The notes: generated by a model not told the origin, from the sequence alone. Positions 1-8,136 are shown, numbered from the stretch's first letter. The stretch is 18,347 bases of DNA from an uncultured Eubacteriales bacterium (GCA_900319835.1 ONPY01000048.1:1-18347); one strand, 5' to 3'. Made by a program: numbers and translations.

Positions 1-726
1 GGCCAGAGCCCAGTTGCCGATCTGGTCGTCGAGGCACTCAACCTCAATGCCGGCGTCGGTCAGAGCCTTGATGGAGAACTCGGTGCGGTACTGAGCGTCG
101 ATGTTCTCGGGGTCGCCCTCGATCATGATGTAGGAGACCTTGCCGTCGCCATTCAGGTCGCCCTTGTTGGGCAGGTCGCGGATGATCTCGCCCTGGAAGG
201 TGCCGGACTGACGGGCGTCAGCGCCGACGTAGCAGACGTTGGCATTGTCCAGAATGCCGGCGTAGGACTCATCACCGTTGTCGCCCTGGGGCTCGCGGTT
301 GATCAGGATGCAGGGAATGCCGGCGTCAACGATCTTCGCGATGGCGGCATCAGCAGAGGAGGTCTGGACGAGGTTCAGGATAATGGCGTCCATACCCTGG
401 GTGATGAAGTTGTCGATCTGGTTGTTCTGCTCGGCCATGTCGTTCTTGCCGTCAACAACCGTCACGTCGTACTTCACGGAGTCGGTCTCCAGGCTCTTGA
501 AGTAGGACTGGAGCTCATTGCGGTACAGGGTCATGAAGTTGTCATCGAACTGGTAGATGGCAACACCGACCTTGAAGGTCTTGGCCTCGGCAGCGGGAGC
601 GGCCTCAGCGGGAGCGGCCTCAGCGGGGGCGGCAGCGGGAGCTGCGGCCGGAGCGGCCGACTGGCCGCAGGCGGCCAGCGCAAAGACCATGACCAGCGCG
701 AGGATCAGTGCGAGGGTCTTTTTCAT
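1..726 (-). CDS. mglB: Galactose/glucose-binding lipoprotein of an ABC transporter (MglB type), partial at the left edge
   Basis: The visible 242 residues are a periplasmic-binding-type sugar receptor anchored to the membrane as a lipoprotein. A signal peptide (1-19) ends in the lipobox LAAC with Cys20, followed by an Ala/Pro/Glu-rich linker to about residue 48. From residue 50 the sequence follows E. coli MglB closely as I recall it: the YQFDDNF stretch supplies the counterparts of Asp14 and Phe16 (here D62, F64), N143 matches Asn91, D210 and R214 match Asp154 and Arg158, and W239 matches Trp183. The calcium loop DLNGDG (190-195) is present. The counterpart of sugar-binding His152 is Asn208. 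The start is ATG with AGGAGG 8 bases upstream (740-735). The C-terminal lobe and any mglA/mglC partners lie outside the window. Family call is firm; the exact sugar is inferred. Confidence 0.93.
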   Translation of the reverse strand, partial: MKKTLALILALVMVFALAACGQSAAPAAAPAAAPAEAAPAEAAPAAEAKTFKVGVAIYQFDDNFMTLYRNELQSYFKSLETDSVKYDVTVVDGKNDMAEQNNQIDNFITQGMDAIILNLVQTSSADAAIAKIVDAGIPCILINREPQGDNGDESYAGILDNANVCYVGADARQSGTFQGEIIRDLPNKGDLNGDGKVSYIMIEGDPENIDAQYRTEFSIKALTDAGIEVECLDDQIGNWALA

Positions 727-801
727 TGTTGATTCCTCCTAATTTTTTTGTGATTATATTTTGCGGGTTTCCCCGCCAATCACCGATTGGGAAAGGTCAT
801 T

Positions 802-842
802 GCTTTCGTTGTAACGAAAGCAAAAAAGGCCATGGCCTTTTT
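802..842 (-). promoter_or_regulatory. Two adjacent perfect palindromes in the mglB leader
   Basis: The first is GCTTTCGTT-GT-AACGAAAGC (802-821), with 9-base arms and a 2-base centre. One base later lies the fully self-complementary AAAAAGGCCATGGCCTTTTT (823-842). Both sit downstream of the predicted minus-strand promoter and upstream of the gene. In the transcript the second can fold as a short GC stem with a CATG loop followed by a U-run, so it could act as a weak attenuator. The first could be an operator or an RNA hairpin. The rest of the 727-1109 gap is AT-rich and holds only the two divergent promoters. Confidence 0.5.
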
Positions 843-906
843 CGTTTTTTTTTGCTGAAACGCCCCTTTTTTTCGGGGGTGCATAAACCCTTCAATTTTC
901 TGTGTT

Positions 907-934
907 ATTATATCATAGCTGTAGCTAATTACAA
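907..934 (-). promoter_or_regulatory. Promoter of the mglB-type gene
   Basis: On the minus strand TTGTAA (934-929), a 16-base spacer and a perfect TATAAT (912-907) form a sigma-A-type promoter. Transcription would start near 900, giving a leader of about 175 bases before the mglB ATG that contains the two palindromes at 802-842. Confidence 0.6.
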
Positions 935-1078
935 GGTCTTTTTTTCTTTTTGTTGTTCAGTTTTTCCTGGTTTTTATCGATATTCACAAATTCTTTTCCA
1001 TCATTTTGTGCATGTTATCCAGTTCTTTTTCCTTTTCACTCTTTTTGCCAGCCTCTTTCCAAATTGCAAAAATGCGGT

Positions 1079-1084
1079 TATAAT
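1079..1084 (+). promoter_or_regulatory. Probable -10 box for the 140-residue orphan gene
   Basis: A perfect TATAAT lies 25 bases before the ATG at 1110. No good -35 box sits at the usual distance; CTTTCC at 1055-1060 is the best 18 bases upstream. The surrounding 100 bases are AT-rich. Confidence 0.4.
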
Positions 1085-1109
1085 GATAAAAAAACGTCGG
1101 GAGGGCAAC

Positions 1110-1532
1110 ATGGACTGGATTGTGTTTGTGCAAAAGGCGCAGGAAGCGCTGGAGCGGTTTAACGCCGCGGAGTATGCCGTCGTCTTCCAGCAGCTGGAGA
1201 AGGAGAGCGTCCCTTTGTTTGACGCGCTGGATGAGCCCGATACCGAGGCTCAAACGCTGCTGGACACACTGGACGCACGCAGGCAGGCGCTGGGCCGGCG
1301 GGAGCAAAAGAGGGCGCTTGATCGGGAAAAGCTGGCGCTGGCGCTGTTCCTCTCCCCTGCGGCGGAGCGGCGGGGCGGAAACGCGATCCAGTTTTCACAG
1401 AAGCTAAACCGGCTCTGGAACGAGCGCCATCCGAAAAGCATCTACAAGCCAGGGAGCTTTGACGCCATCATGAGCGGCTTCCAGGCCAGCTTCCTCGGCA
1501 TCCCGCTCAACAATTTCGTCCGACGCAGATGA
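1110..1532 (+). CDS. Small hypothetical protein, 140 residues
   Basis: I do not recognise this protein. The chosen ATG has a GGGAGGG ribosome-binding site 4 bases upstream and a TATAAT further up. Longer upstream extensions of the frame run through AT-rich sequence and look noncoding. The protein seems soluble, without signal peptide or membrane segment. The first two thirds are acidic and helical, rich in Glu, Asp, Ala and Leu, followed by a basic stretch around residues 60-75. The C-terminal third (NAIQFSQKLNRLWNERHPKS onward) is basic and aromatic and ends in FVRRR, which could suit nucleic-acid or membrane contact, but this is speculation. It is a single-gene unit divergent from the mglB-type gene and shares a bidirectional terminator with the convergent operon. 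Confidence 0.7.
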   Translation: MDWIVFVQKAQEALERFNAAEYAVVFQQLEKESVPLFDALDEPDTEAQTLLDTLDARRQALGRREQKRALDREKLALALFLSPAAERRGGNAIQFSQKLNRLWNERHPKSIYKPGSFDAIMSGFQASFLGIPLNNFVRRR

Positions 1533-1534
1533 CA

Positions 1535-1571
1535 AAACAGCCCTGCATGGATCCTCCATGCAGGGCTGTTT
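1535..1571. terminator. Bidirectional terminator between convergent genes
   Basis: A perfect 17-base inverted repeat (1535-1551 and 1555-1571) with a 3-base loop TCC. It begins with A's and ends with T's, so it can terminate the orphan gene on the plus strand and the five-gene operon on the minus strand. It overlaps the stop codon of the metallophosphoesterase gene. Confidence 0.85.
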
Positions 1572-2181
1572 ATACCTGTTTGATCCCGTCTTTTTCGTAG
1601 TCGAAGATCACATAGCCGCAGGTGTTGTAGATCACGGTCTGACCGTATTCCGTCCGCTGCGGGATGTTTACGCCGTAGCTCTTGTGTACATGACCGTGGA
1701 GGAAGAAGCGGGGGCTGAACTTTTCCAGCAGCCAGAGGAAGCAGTGAAAGCCCCGGTGGGTGGGGTTGTCCAGGTCGTTGATCTCATAGGCCGGGGCGTG
1801 GGTGACAAGAATATCCACGCCGCCCGCCCGGCGGAGTTTCCAGTAGAGTCTCGCGATCCGGCGGCGCATCTGCCGCTCGGAGTACATGTACTTCCCTTCC
1901 CGGTACTTGTAGGAGCCTCCGAGTCCCATGATGCGCAGGCCCTTGCAGATATAGAGCTCGTCATCGATGCAGACGCAGCCCTCCGGCTCCCGTCGGTTGC
2001 CCTCGTCGTGGTTGCCGTGAACATACAGCAGCGGGCAGTTTGCCATGGTCACCAGAAACTCCAGATACGCTGTGTGGAGATCGCCGCAGGCGATGATCAG
2101 GTCAAACCCGTCCAGCTTACCCGGAGTATAGTATTCGTAAAAGGTCTTGGCCTCCTCATCGGATACGGCGAGGATTCTCAT
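1570..2181 (-). CDS. Metallophosphoesterase, calcineurin-like
   Basis: A 203-residue cytosolic protein of the calcineurin-like phosphoesterase family, which hydrolyses phosphomono- or diesters using two metal ions. The family motifs appear in order: D8 in VSDEE, CGDLH (32-36), HGNHD (55-59), THAP, and HGHVH near the C terminus. The first motif, usually D-x-H, reads D-E-E, so one metal-ligand His is replaced by Glu10; I believe related clostridial proteins share this. It is the last gene of the operon. Its ATG overlaps the TGA of the preceding gene by 4 bases (ATGA), with GGGAG 9 bases upstream, so translation is probably coupled. The substrate is unknown; the setting suggests a sugar-phosphate or a housekeeping role carried along with the operon. 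Confidence 0.88.
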   Translation of the reverse strand: MRILAVSDEEAKTFYEYYTPGKLDGFDLIIACGDLHTAYLEFLVTMANCPLLYVHGNHDEGNRREPEGCVCIDDELYICKGLRIMGLGGSYKYREGKYMYSERQMRRRIARLYWKLRRAGGVDILVTHAPAYEINDLDNPTHRGFHCFLWLLEKFSPRFFLHGHVHKSYGVNIPQRTEYGQTVIYNTCGYVIFDYEKDGIKQV

Positions 2182-4706
2182 GCGTTCTCTCTCCCACTCT
2201 CATGCTGCGGCCGGCGCGTCCAGCCGCGTTCGATGTTTTTTCGCGTCCGCTCGGCGCGGATCAGGTTTTCGGCATAGCGCCAGACCAGCTTCACCGCGTC
2301 GATGCCTCCGCCGCTCTGCTCCACCATGCTGACGCTCTTGAGCCTCTTGGGATCCACGCGGTTGCCCACCGGCCGGTGCAGCGTGACATTGTCACCCGCG
2401 AAGGGTGTAACTGCTTCCCCGCCTATGGCGATCACGCCGTCGGCGATGGCCTCTGCCTGCCGCTGCTGCTCCGCTGTCGGCTCCCGGCCGGCCACGGCAA
2501 ACAGAGCCTGGACGGTCTGTTCCGCGGCCCCGTTATACGCGGGGGCCAGGGATCGGGCCTGGGGCGCCGCGGCAAGGTACAGCCCCATGGAGCTGCCGTT
2601 GCCCCGGGTGGGGTAATGCCGCTGTGGTCCGAAGTAGGTGCCGAAGGGATTGAGGCTGACAAGGCGCTCTCCTCCTTCGGTTTTCAGCCGCATGGGACAG
2701 TGTGCCATGCTGCCGAGCATCTGCCGGGCATGGGCGACCAACAGACCGCCGCTGTCCCCGCTCACGCACAGGGTGCCGCCGGTCAGGTGGTGGTTGAACG
2801 CGCAGATGTCTTCATTCTCTGGGTAGGCGCGCCAGAAATCCGCGATCTCATAGGCGCTCAGTTCGCCGGCAAAGTTCCGCTTGGTAACCGTTGCCGAGTC
2901 GTCCATGGTCAGTGTCAGCTCCAGCGGCGCGGTCTGCTTCCAGCGGATGTCGCTGAAGCGGCCCAGATTGGAGGCCTGGGTGGAGATTTCCCGGTCCTCC
3001 CGGGTGTAGGGATACCGCACTTGGGCGCGGACAAAGAGGCAGTCCGCCGCCGGGGACGCATAGACATCATAGCAATAGGAACCGGAGACGAGGGCGCCGG
3101 GGATCGCGATCGCACCCGTGAGCCGGACACCGCTCCCCTCCCCCGCCAGGGGCAGCGGGGAGACGCGCGGCCGGTCAAAGGCAAGGCGGGCGCCGTCGTA
3201 GTCAAGCCAGCTGTCCAATGCGGCAAGCGGCTTTCCGTCGAACAAAAAGTGTCTGCTCCCGGGATCAAAGCACAAGCGGTCCGCCGCCGTGCCCTGAGAG
3301 AGGGCCGGGCGGTTTTCCCCGCAGGAAAAACGCAGGACATAGTGCTTTCTGGGGCTGTGCCAGCGGGCCGTGAGAAAGACGGAGGCGACGCTCCCGTCCC
3401 TGTGGTGTCCGGTCTCCGCAGCCGTCCAGCTCTCCAGCCCCGCGCTCTCCAGCCGCAGGCAGCCGATTGAGGGGCAGAAGCCCTCCTTCAGGGCCAGCTG
3501 CACCGCGGCAAGGCCGGTCTTTTTCTCGTCCAGCAGCGTCAGCTCCTTTCGCCGGGGAAGGGCCTGCCGCTCCTCCGAAAGCATCCGCTCGGAGAGTTCG
3601 CGGGCCTTTTCCTCCCGCGTCAGGTTCATCACGGGCGAAGCCAGGCCGAAATGCGTGGTGCTCAAAAGCCGCACGCGGGTCTCAAAGGAGGGCGAGGCGC
3701 TGTCCTTTTCCGCGAGGCGCGCCATGGCCCGGGCCCGCTCCAGCCGTGTCCAGATCAGCCGGTTGAAGGGTTTTTCGCTCCAGCTCATATAGCCGGAGAG
3801 ATTGCCGTCGGCCACATCCTCACCAAAGGAGATCTCCCCCGCCGGGCCGTGGGTTTTGAGATAGCCGCCGGGGGTGTCGAAGACCACGAAATCCAGATCC
3901 GCGATCTCGTCAATATACCCGCCGATGCCGCCGAAGCAGGGCAGCTTTTTCAGAGCCTTCGGGCCCGCCATGGGCTCCCAGAGGAAGCTGTCGGCGTCGG
4001 TGTTGAGAAAGAGGAAGACGTCACGGGTGATCTCGCCCCGCCTCTGCTTCTCGTGCAGCTCAACGACAAGCGCGCGCAGGCTCCCCGCGTCCATCACGTC
4101 ATTCGGCGAGTAGGTGGGCAGGACGGTGATGCTGTCCCCCGCCCAGGTGTAGCGCAGGGGATTGAAGGCCTGCTCGTCGGAGAGGGGCGGGATCAGGGTG
4201 CGAAAAGCGTCAAAGGAGATACAGCTGTAATACAGGCACACCGCCTCGATGCCGAGGCGTCTGTAGGCCGCCGCCTGACAGGGCGTGAACATGACCTCCT
4301 GCGGGCGGATGATCCTCTCACAGCGGCCGAAGACATCCTCCAGGCCGCTGCCATAGGGGTTGGAGATAGCCCAGCGGACCGAGGTCTCAAACTCGTCGGC
4401 CGTCATGGCGCTCATGGCCCCGTTGTTGTAGCCCATGAGGAGGTTTTCGTCCCCCCGGTCCCGGACGCGCTGGATGATGTCCGGCGCGTATTCCGGGAGG
4501 ATTCTTTCCAGGGAGTAGGCGTTTTCAAAATCCCAGGTGCCCCGCACGGGGATGCCGCGTCTGTTGCGCTCGTCCAACACGTCCAGGATATGCCGCATGA
4601 TGCGCAGATCCCCGCCGAAGCCCAGGGCGTCCGGGGTATCACCCCGATAGGAGTGGTAGCAGTTTACATGGAAGCCGAAGCCCACATGGACGTGAAGCCC
4701 GCTCAT
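2178..4706 (-). CDS. Large putative glycoside hydrolase, GH38/GH57-like N-terminal barrel
   Basis: An 842-residue protein without signal peptide, so probably cytosolic. Residues 1-330 look like the polysaccharide-deacetylase/GH38/GH57-type barrel. There is an N-terminal His-rich strand (H5, H7, H13, H18 before RGD), WDFEN (58-62), YNNG (93-96), RPQEVMFTP (134-142) and LNTDADSFLWEP (234-245), giving several candidate acids. The remaining 500 residues appear beta-rich, as expected for the C-terminal domains of GH38-type enzymes, and no second catalytic domain was recognised. The ATG directly abuts the stop of the symporter gene and has GAGG 5 bases upstream within it. Its place beside a GH31 enzyme and a symporter argues for a role in breaking down the same carbohydrate. 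The family call is by overall pattern; activity is unknown. Confidence 0.6.
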   Translation of the reverse strand: MSGLHVHVGFGFHVNCYHSYRGDTPDALGFGGDLRIMRHILDVLDERNRRGIPVRGTWDFENAYSLERILPEYAPDIIQRVRDRGDENLLMGYNNGAMSAMTADEFETSVRWAISNPYGSGLEDVFGRCERIIRPQEVMFTPCQAAAYRRLGIEAVCLYYSCISFDAFRTLIPPLSDEQAFNPLRYTWAGDSITVLPTYSPNDVMDAGSLRALVVELHEKQRRGEITRDVFLFLNTDADSFLWEPMAGPKALKKLPCFGGIGGYIDEIADLDFVVFDTPGGYLKTHGPAGEISFGEDVADGNLSGYMSWSEKPFNRLIWTRLERARAMARLAEKDSASPSFETRVRLLSTTHFGLASPVMNLTREEKARELSERMLSEERQALPRRKELTLLDEKKTGLAAVQLALKEGFCPSIGCLRLESAGLESWTAAETGHHRDGSVASVFLTARWHSPRKHYVLRFSCGENRPALSQGTAADRLCFDPGSRHFLFDGKPLAALDSWLDYDGARLAFDRPRVSPLPLAGEGSGVRLTGAIAIPGALVSGSYCYDVYASPAADCLFVRAQVRYPYTREDREISTQASNLGRFSDIRWKQTAPLELTLTMDDSATVTKRNFAGELSAYEIADFWRAYPENEDICAFNHHLTGGTLCVSGDSGGLLVAHARQMLGSMAHCPMRLKTEGGERLVSLNPFGTYFGPQRHYPTRGNGSSMGLYLAAAPQARSLAPAYNGAAEQTVQALFAVAGREPTAEQQRQAEAIADGVIAIGGEAVTPFAGDNVTLHRPVGNRVDPKRLKSVSMVEQSGGGIDAVKLVWRYAENLIRAERTRKNIERGWTRRPQHESGRENA

Positions 4707-6122
4707 TTATTCCTCGCTCTGGGAGCGCAGCATGGCTTCCTTCTGCACCTGCAGCTCCTCGATCCGCTTCTTGGACAGGGGGTACATGAAGCGCAGGACG
4801 AGATATACCAGCAAAAACAGCACCGCCGGGATCATGACGGAGAAATTGTACATGCTCCGCAGGGCCGTGGCGCTGAGACCCTCGGTCTTCAGCTCGCTGC
4901 CGTTGTAGCCGATGCGCAGCAGCGGCACGTTGATGAGGATGGTGGCGACCGTGGTGCCGAGCTTGCGCATGAAGGAATAGAAGGCGTAGGAGGTGGCCTC
5001 GTCGTTGAGACCGTAGGTGACCTTGTTGTAGTCGATGGCGTCGGTGGCCAGCACCCAGACCAGCAGGAAGATGAAGGCAGTACCGATGCCGCTCATCAGG
5101 CAGGCGGCCAGGTACAGCCACACGGGAGTGATGCCGAAGATGGCCAGCACGAACAGCGCGATATAGAACACCGCGGCCAGCAGGATGCCCGCCGAGCAGA
5201 CCTCGCGTCTGCCGTACTTGTTGCCGAGCTTGGAGGCGAAGAACATGATCACCGCCACCGGCAGGTACTGGAACACCGTGGGCAGCATGGTCAGGCCGGG
5301 CTTGTTGAAGTAGTGGTGGAACAGATAGGTGTTGTAGCCCTGGCCGAACATCTGCGCGGCGAGAAACAGCATACTGGCGATGGAGACGGCCATGAAGGGG
5401 CGGCTCTTGAGCAGGGTCTTGATGATCTTGGCGGCCTGGCCCTTCACGCGGGGAGCGGGCTCGGTGTCCACGCGCTCCTTGCTCCAGGCGTAGCACAGCG
5501 CGTAGAAGAGGATGCTCAGCACCGCGATGGCGGTGGCGCCCAGCATCACACGCTTTGCATCCATCTGCTTGACGCCGTCGACCGTGACATAGCAGGCGGA
5601 GGCCAGCACCATGGCGGGCATGGCGCCGAAGGTGGAGCCGATGGAGCGGAACACGGACAGGCTGGAGCGCTCCTTGTCATCAGAGGTGATCACCTGGGCC
5701 AGGGAGCCGTAGGGGATGTTGATGCAGGTGTAGAGCATGCCGAAGAGGATGTAGGTAAAATAGATCCAGGCCACGCGGCCGGTGCCGGAGAAGCGGCGCA
5801 CATCCAGGAACATCAGGATGGCGGAGATCGCCGTCGGTACGGAGAAGACCTTGATCCAGTGGCGGTAGCGGCCGTCTGGATACTTCTTCGCGCCGTCGAT
5901 GATGCGGCCCCAGATGGGATCGTTGATGGCGTCCCAGATGCGGGCGATGATGGTCATGATCATGACGCTCAGCACGCTGATTTCCAGCACGTCGGTGTAG
6001 AACTTGTTCAGCACGCTCTGGGTCAGGCCAAAGACCAGGCAGGAGGCCAGATCGCCCATGGCGTAGCCGATTTTGTCCCTGCCGCGGATGCCGCTGGTGC
6101 GGGAGATGTAGCTGTTGTCCAT
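4707..6122 (-). CDS. GPH-family sugar:cation symporter (MelB/YihP type)
   Basis: A 471-residue inner-membrane transporter of the glycoside-pentoside-hexuronide:cation symporter family, within the major facilitator superfamily. It has about twelve hydrophobic segments. The N-terminal signature KIGYAMGDLASC (17-28) and RIWDAINDPIWG (61-72) are typical of the family, the latter lying in the first cytoplasmic loop. A basic central loop (KERVDTEP) divides the halves, and the C terminus is charged and cytoplasmic. The length matches MelB, XynP and the YihO/YihP transporters. The ATG has GAGG 7 bases upstream. The gene lies 21 bases after GH31 and abuts the GH38/GH57-like gene. It most likely imports the oligosaccharide or glycoside that the two hydrolases cut. 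The substrate cannot be read from the sequence. Confidence 0.93.
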   Translation of the reverse strand: MDNSYISRTSGIRGRDKIGYAMGDLASCLVFGLTQSVLNKFYTDVLEISVLSVMIMTIIARIWDAINDPIWGRIIDGAKKYPDGRYRHWIKVFSVPTAISAILMFLDVRRFSGTGRVAWIYFTYILFGMLYTCINIPYGSLAQVITSDDKERSSLSVFRSIGSTFGAMPAMVLASACYVTVDGVKQMDAKRVMLGATAIAVLSILFYALCYAWSKERVDTEPAPRVKGQAAKIIKTLLKSRPFMAVSIASMLFLAAQMFGQGYNTYLFHHYFNKPGLTMLPTVFQYLPVAVIMFFASKLGNKYGRREVCSAGILLAAVFYIALFVLAIFGITPVWLYLAACLMSGIGTAFIFLLVWVLATDAIDYNKVTYGLNDEATSYAFYSFMRKLGTTVATILINVPLLRIGYNGSELKTEGLSATALRSMYNFSVMIPAVLFLLVYLVLRFMYPLSKKRIEELQVQKEAMLRSQSEE

Positions 6123-6143
6123 TCTGTTTCCTCTCTCTTTCTT

Positions 6144-8123
6144 TTATTCCTCAGCCGCCCGGCGGAATAGTTCCGTCCAGGGGCTGTCTTTCCTGAAGAA
6201 TACCGGCGGCTGTCCCAGGGGCGCGGATACCCGATGCGGCCTTCCGCCTCTGTATTCCCTGCCGCTCCAGAAGCCGATCCATCTGCCCTCCGGGAGGTGT
6301 ACGGTCCGGCGCTTAGCGCCTTTGCGGATCACCGGGCAGACAAACAGATCGTCGCCCAGGTAGTAGGCGTAGGGATCCCGGCTGTCCCCGTAGTCCTCCG
6401 CCTCCCAGAAATCCGGGCGGATGGCGGGGATCCCCTTCCCCGCCTCCTCGGCCACGTGGGAGACATACGGCGCGAGCGCCGCGTGGAGCTTCGTCAGGCG
6501 CACGGTGTGCTCCTTCACCCCGGCCGCGTCAAACTGGGCGTTTGCCCAGGGGCGGATGGACTCATGGCTGCGCATGAGCAGGGAGAAGGTGCCCATTTCC
6601 ATCCAGCGGGTAAAGAGCTCCCCGTCTCGCTTCATTTTGCCGAAGGAGAAAAAGCCGCCGATGTCGCAGTGCACCATGGGCACCCCGGAGAAGGCCAGGG
6701 AGAAGCTGGCAGGCATGACGCAGGGCATGCCGTAATCCTTCGTATAGTCCGTGTGCTGGTCCCCGTTCCAGAGGATGGGGGCGTAACTCTGGATGCCGAG
6801 ATAGCCGGAGCGGGTGAAGAACAGCACATCCTTGGCGCCGTACTCCTCGATCGCCTCCCGGTTGATCTTGGCCCAGAGCACCGGCCACTGGTTGTGCAGT
6901 TCGGCCGGGTCGCCTTTGTGCAGGACGCAGTCCACGGGCAGGTATTCGCCAAAGTCCGCCATCCAGCCGGACATGCCGAGAGCGAGCATGTTCTTTCCGA
7001 TCAGCTCTTCTTTGATATACTTTACCGCCGCGGGATTGGTCAGGTCCAGCATGCCCGCGTCAAAGGTGGTGGATTTGATGTGATAGACGCTGCCGTCCTG
7101 CTTTGTGATCAGCCAGCCGCGCTCCTTGCAGTGGTTGTACAGTCTTCCGTCCTTGACAAGATAGGGGTTGATGTAGCCGAGAAAGCGCACACCCCGGGCG
7201 TTGAGCTTTGCGATGGTGCCCTTGAGATCGGGGTAGAGCTGCTCGTCCGCCTCCCAGTTCCACCATACCTGCTTGCCCATCACGGTGCGCTTTTCGCCGG
7301 ACCAGTCCTGGCTCCAGACGCCGGTGATCTTCGCCCCGGCGTCCAGCATGGCAAAGCACTTATCCAGAATGGTCTGGCTGCCGCCCTGGATGGACAGGAT
7401 CATGCCCTCATGGCACCAGGCCGGGATATACTGGTGGTTGGGGATGATGGCCGCGAGCCGCTCGGCGAGCTTCCGATAGCTCTTTTCCCGCAGGAGCGTG
7501 AGACTTTTCGGGCAGGCGTCAAAGGCAAAGCGGAAGCTAGTCTCCTCCGAGAAGTCGGAGCGGCCGTCCGCCGCGGTATCGAAGAGGATCAGCCGCCGTT
7601 TGTCGGTGACGAAAATGGGCATGGGGGCGTAGCTTCCGATCTCACTGTGCCGTTTTTCCCGGTACAGTCCGCTCGGCAGCAGGGCCTTCTCCACAATGGT
7701 GGAGGCCTTGATGTGCTCGGAGACGAAGTTGACCACCTCTTCGCCCCGGAGGTTGACCTTGCGGTACTGCTCGCCGCCGCCGAAAACAGCTTCGTCCTCC
7801 GCCGCCGGGAGAACGAACTCATAGGCCCAGCCAGGCTCTCCCCGGAAGTCCAGGATCACGCCGCCCGCGGTCTTCCGCGGAGCTACCTGGAGCGTGTGCC
7901 CCTCGGCCGAAAAGCGCACCGCGCCCTGGCCGGCGGGCTCGGCGTGCGTCAAGGGGATGCGGGCGGTCTCCCGGATCTCCACCTTGACGGTGCCGCGGTT
8001 GCTGGTATAGTCCTTCTCTCTGAGGCACGCGGTTGCGAAGGGCTTGTCCGGCGTGGAGCTCAACCAGGTTTCTCCGTTAAGCACAAGACTCCACTTGTCT
8101 CTCTGCACGCGGGATGTCAGCAT
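6144..8123 (-). CDS. GH31 alpha-glycosidase, YihQ (sulfoquinovosidase)-like
   Basis: A 659-residue GH31 enzyme without signal peptide, acting inside the cell on alpha-glycosides with retention. An N-terminal beta-sandwich (about 1-225) precedes a TIM barrel. The nucleophile is D390 in GWMADFGEY and the acid/base is D455 in WNGDQ. Barrel segments SIQGG, GVWSQDWSG, LGYINPYL and HCDIGG follow E. coli YihQ closely as recalled. Of YihQ's sulfonate-pocket residues (Q262, Q288, R301, W304, Y508 by memory), the counterparts are Q246, Q272, Q285, W288 and F491, so the key Arg is Gln and the Tyr is Phe. It is therefore YihQ-like but may not use sulfoquinovose. The start has AAGGAGGG 7 bases upstream, overlapping the preceding stop. 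The neighbouring GPH symporter repeats the GH31-GPH pairing of the E. coli yih locus. Confidence 0.92.
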   Translation of the reverse strand: MLTSRVQRDKWSLVLNGETWLSSTPDKPFATACLREKDYTSNRGTVKVEIRETARIPLTHAEPAGQGAVRFSAEGHTLQVAPRKTAGGVILDFRGEPGWAYEFVLPAAEDEAVFGGGEQYRKVNLRGEEVVNFVSEHIKASTIVEKALLPSGLYREKRHSEIGSYAPMPIFVTDKRRLILFDTAADGRSDFSEETSFRFAFDACPKSLTLLREKSYRKLAERLAAIIPNHQYIPAWCHEGMILSIQGGSQTILDKCFAMLDAGAKITGVWSQDWSGEKRTVMGKQVWWNWEADEQLYPDLKGTIAKLNARGVRFLGYINPYLVKDGRLYNHCKERGWLITKQDGSVYHIKSTTFDAGMLDLTNPAAVKYIKEELIGKNMLALGMSGWMADFGEYLPVDCVLHKGDPAELHNQWPVLWAKINREAIEEYGAKDVLFFTRSGYLGIQSYAPILWNGDQHTDYTKDYGMPCVMPASFSLAFSGVPMVHCDIGGFFSFGKMKRDGELFTRWMEMGTFSLLMRSHESIRPWANAQFDAAGVKEHTVRLTKLHAALAPYVSHVAEEAGKGIPAIRPDFWEAEDYGDSRDPYAYYLGDDLFVCPVIRKGAKRRTVHLPEGRWIGFWSGREYRGGRPHRVSAPLGQPPVFFRKDSPWTELFRRAAEE

Positions 8124-8136
8124 CGCGCTTCCCTCC

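Noticed and set aside
3651..6170. Long open frame on the plus strand (839 codons), also at 6234-8168 and 12118-13872
   Set aside because: They lie antisense to well-supported genes, have His/Gly/Asp/Gln-skewed compositions and show no family motifs. They are by-products of GC-rich codon use on the other strand.
6144..8123. Naming the GH31 gene yihQ (sulfoquinovosidase)
   Set aside because: The sulfonate-binding Arg and a Tyr recalled from YihQ are replaced by Gln285 and Phe491, so the activity cannot be assumed.
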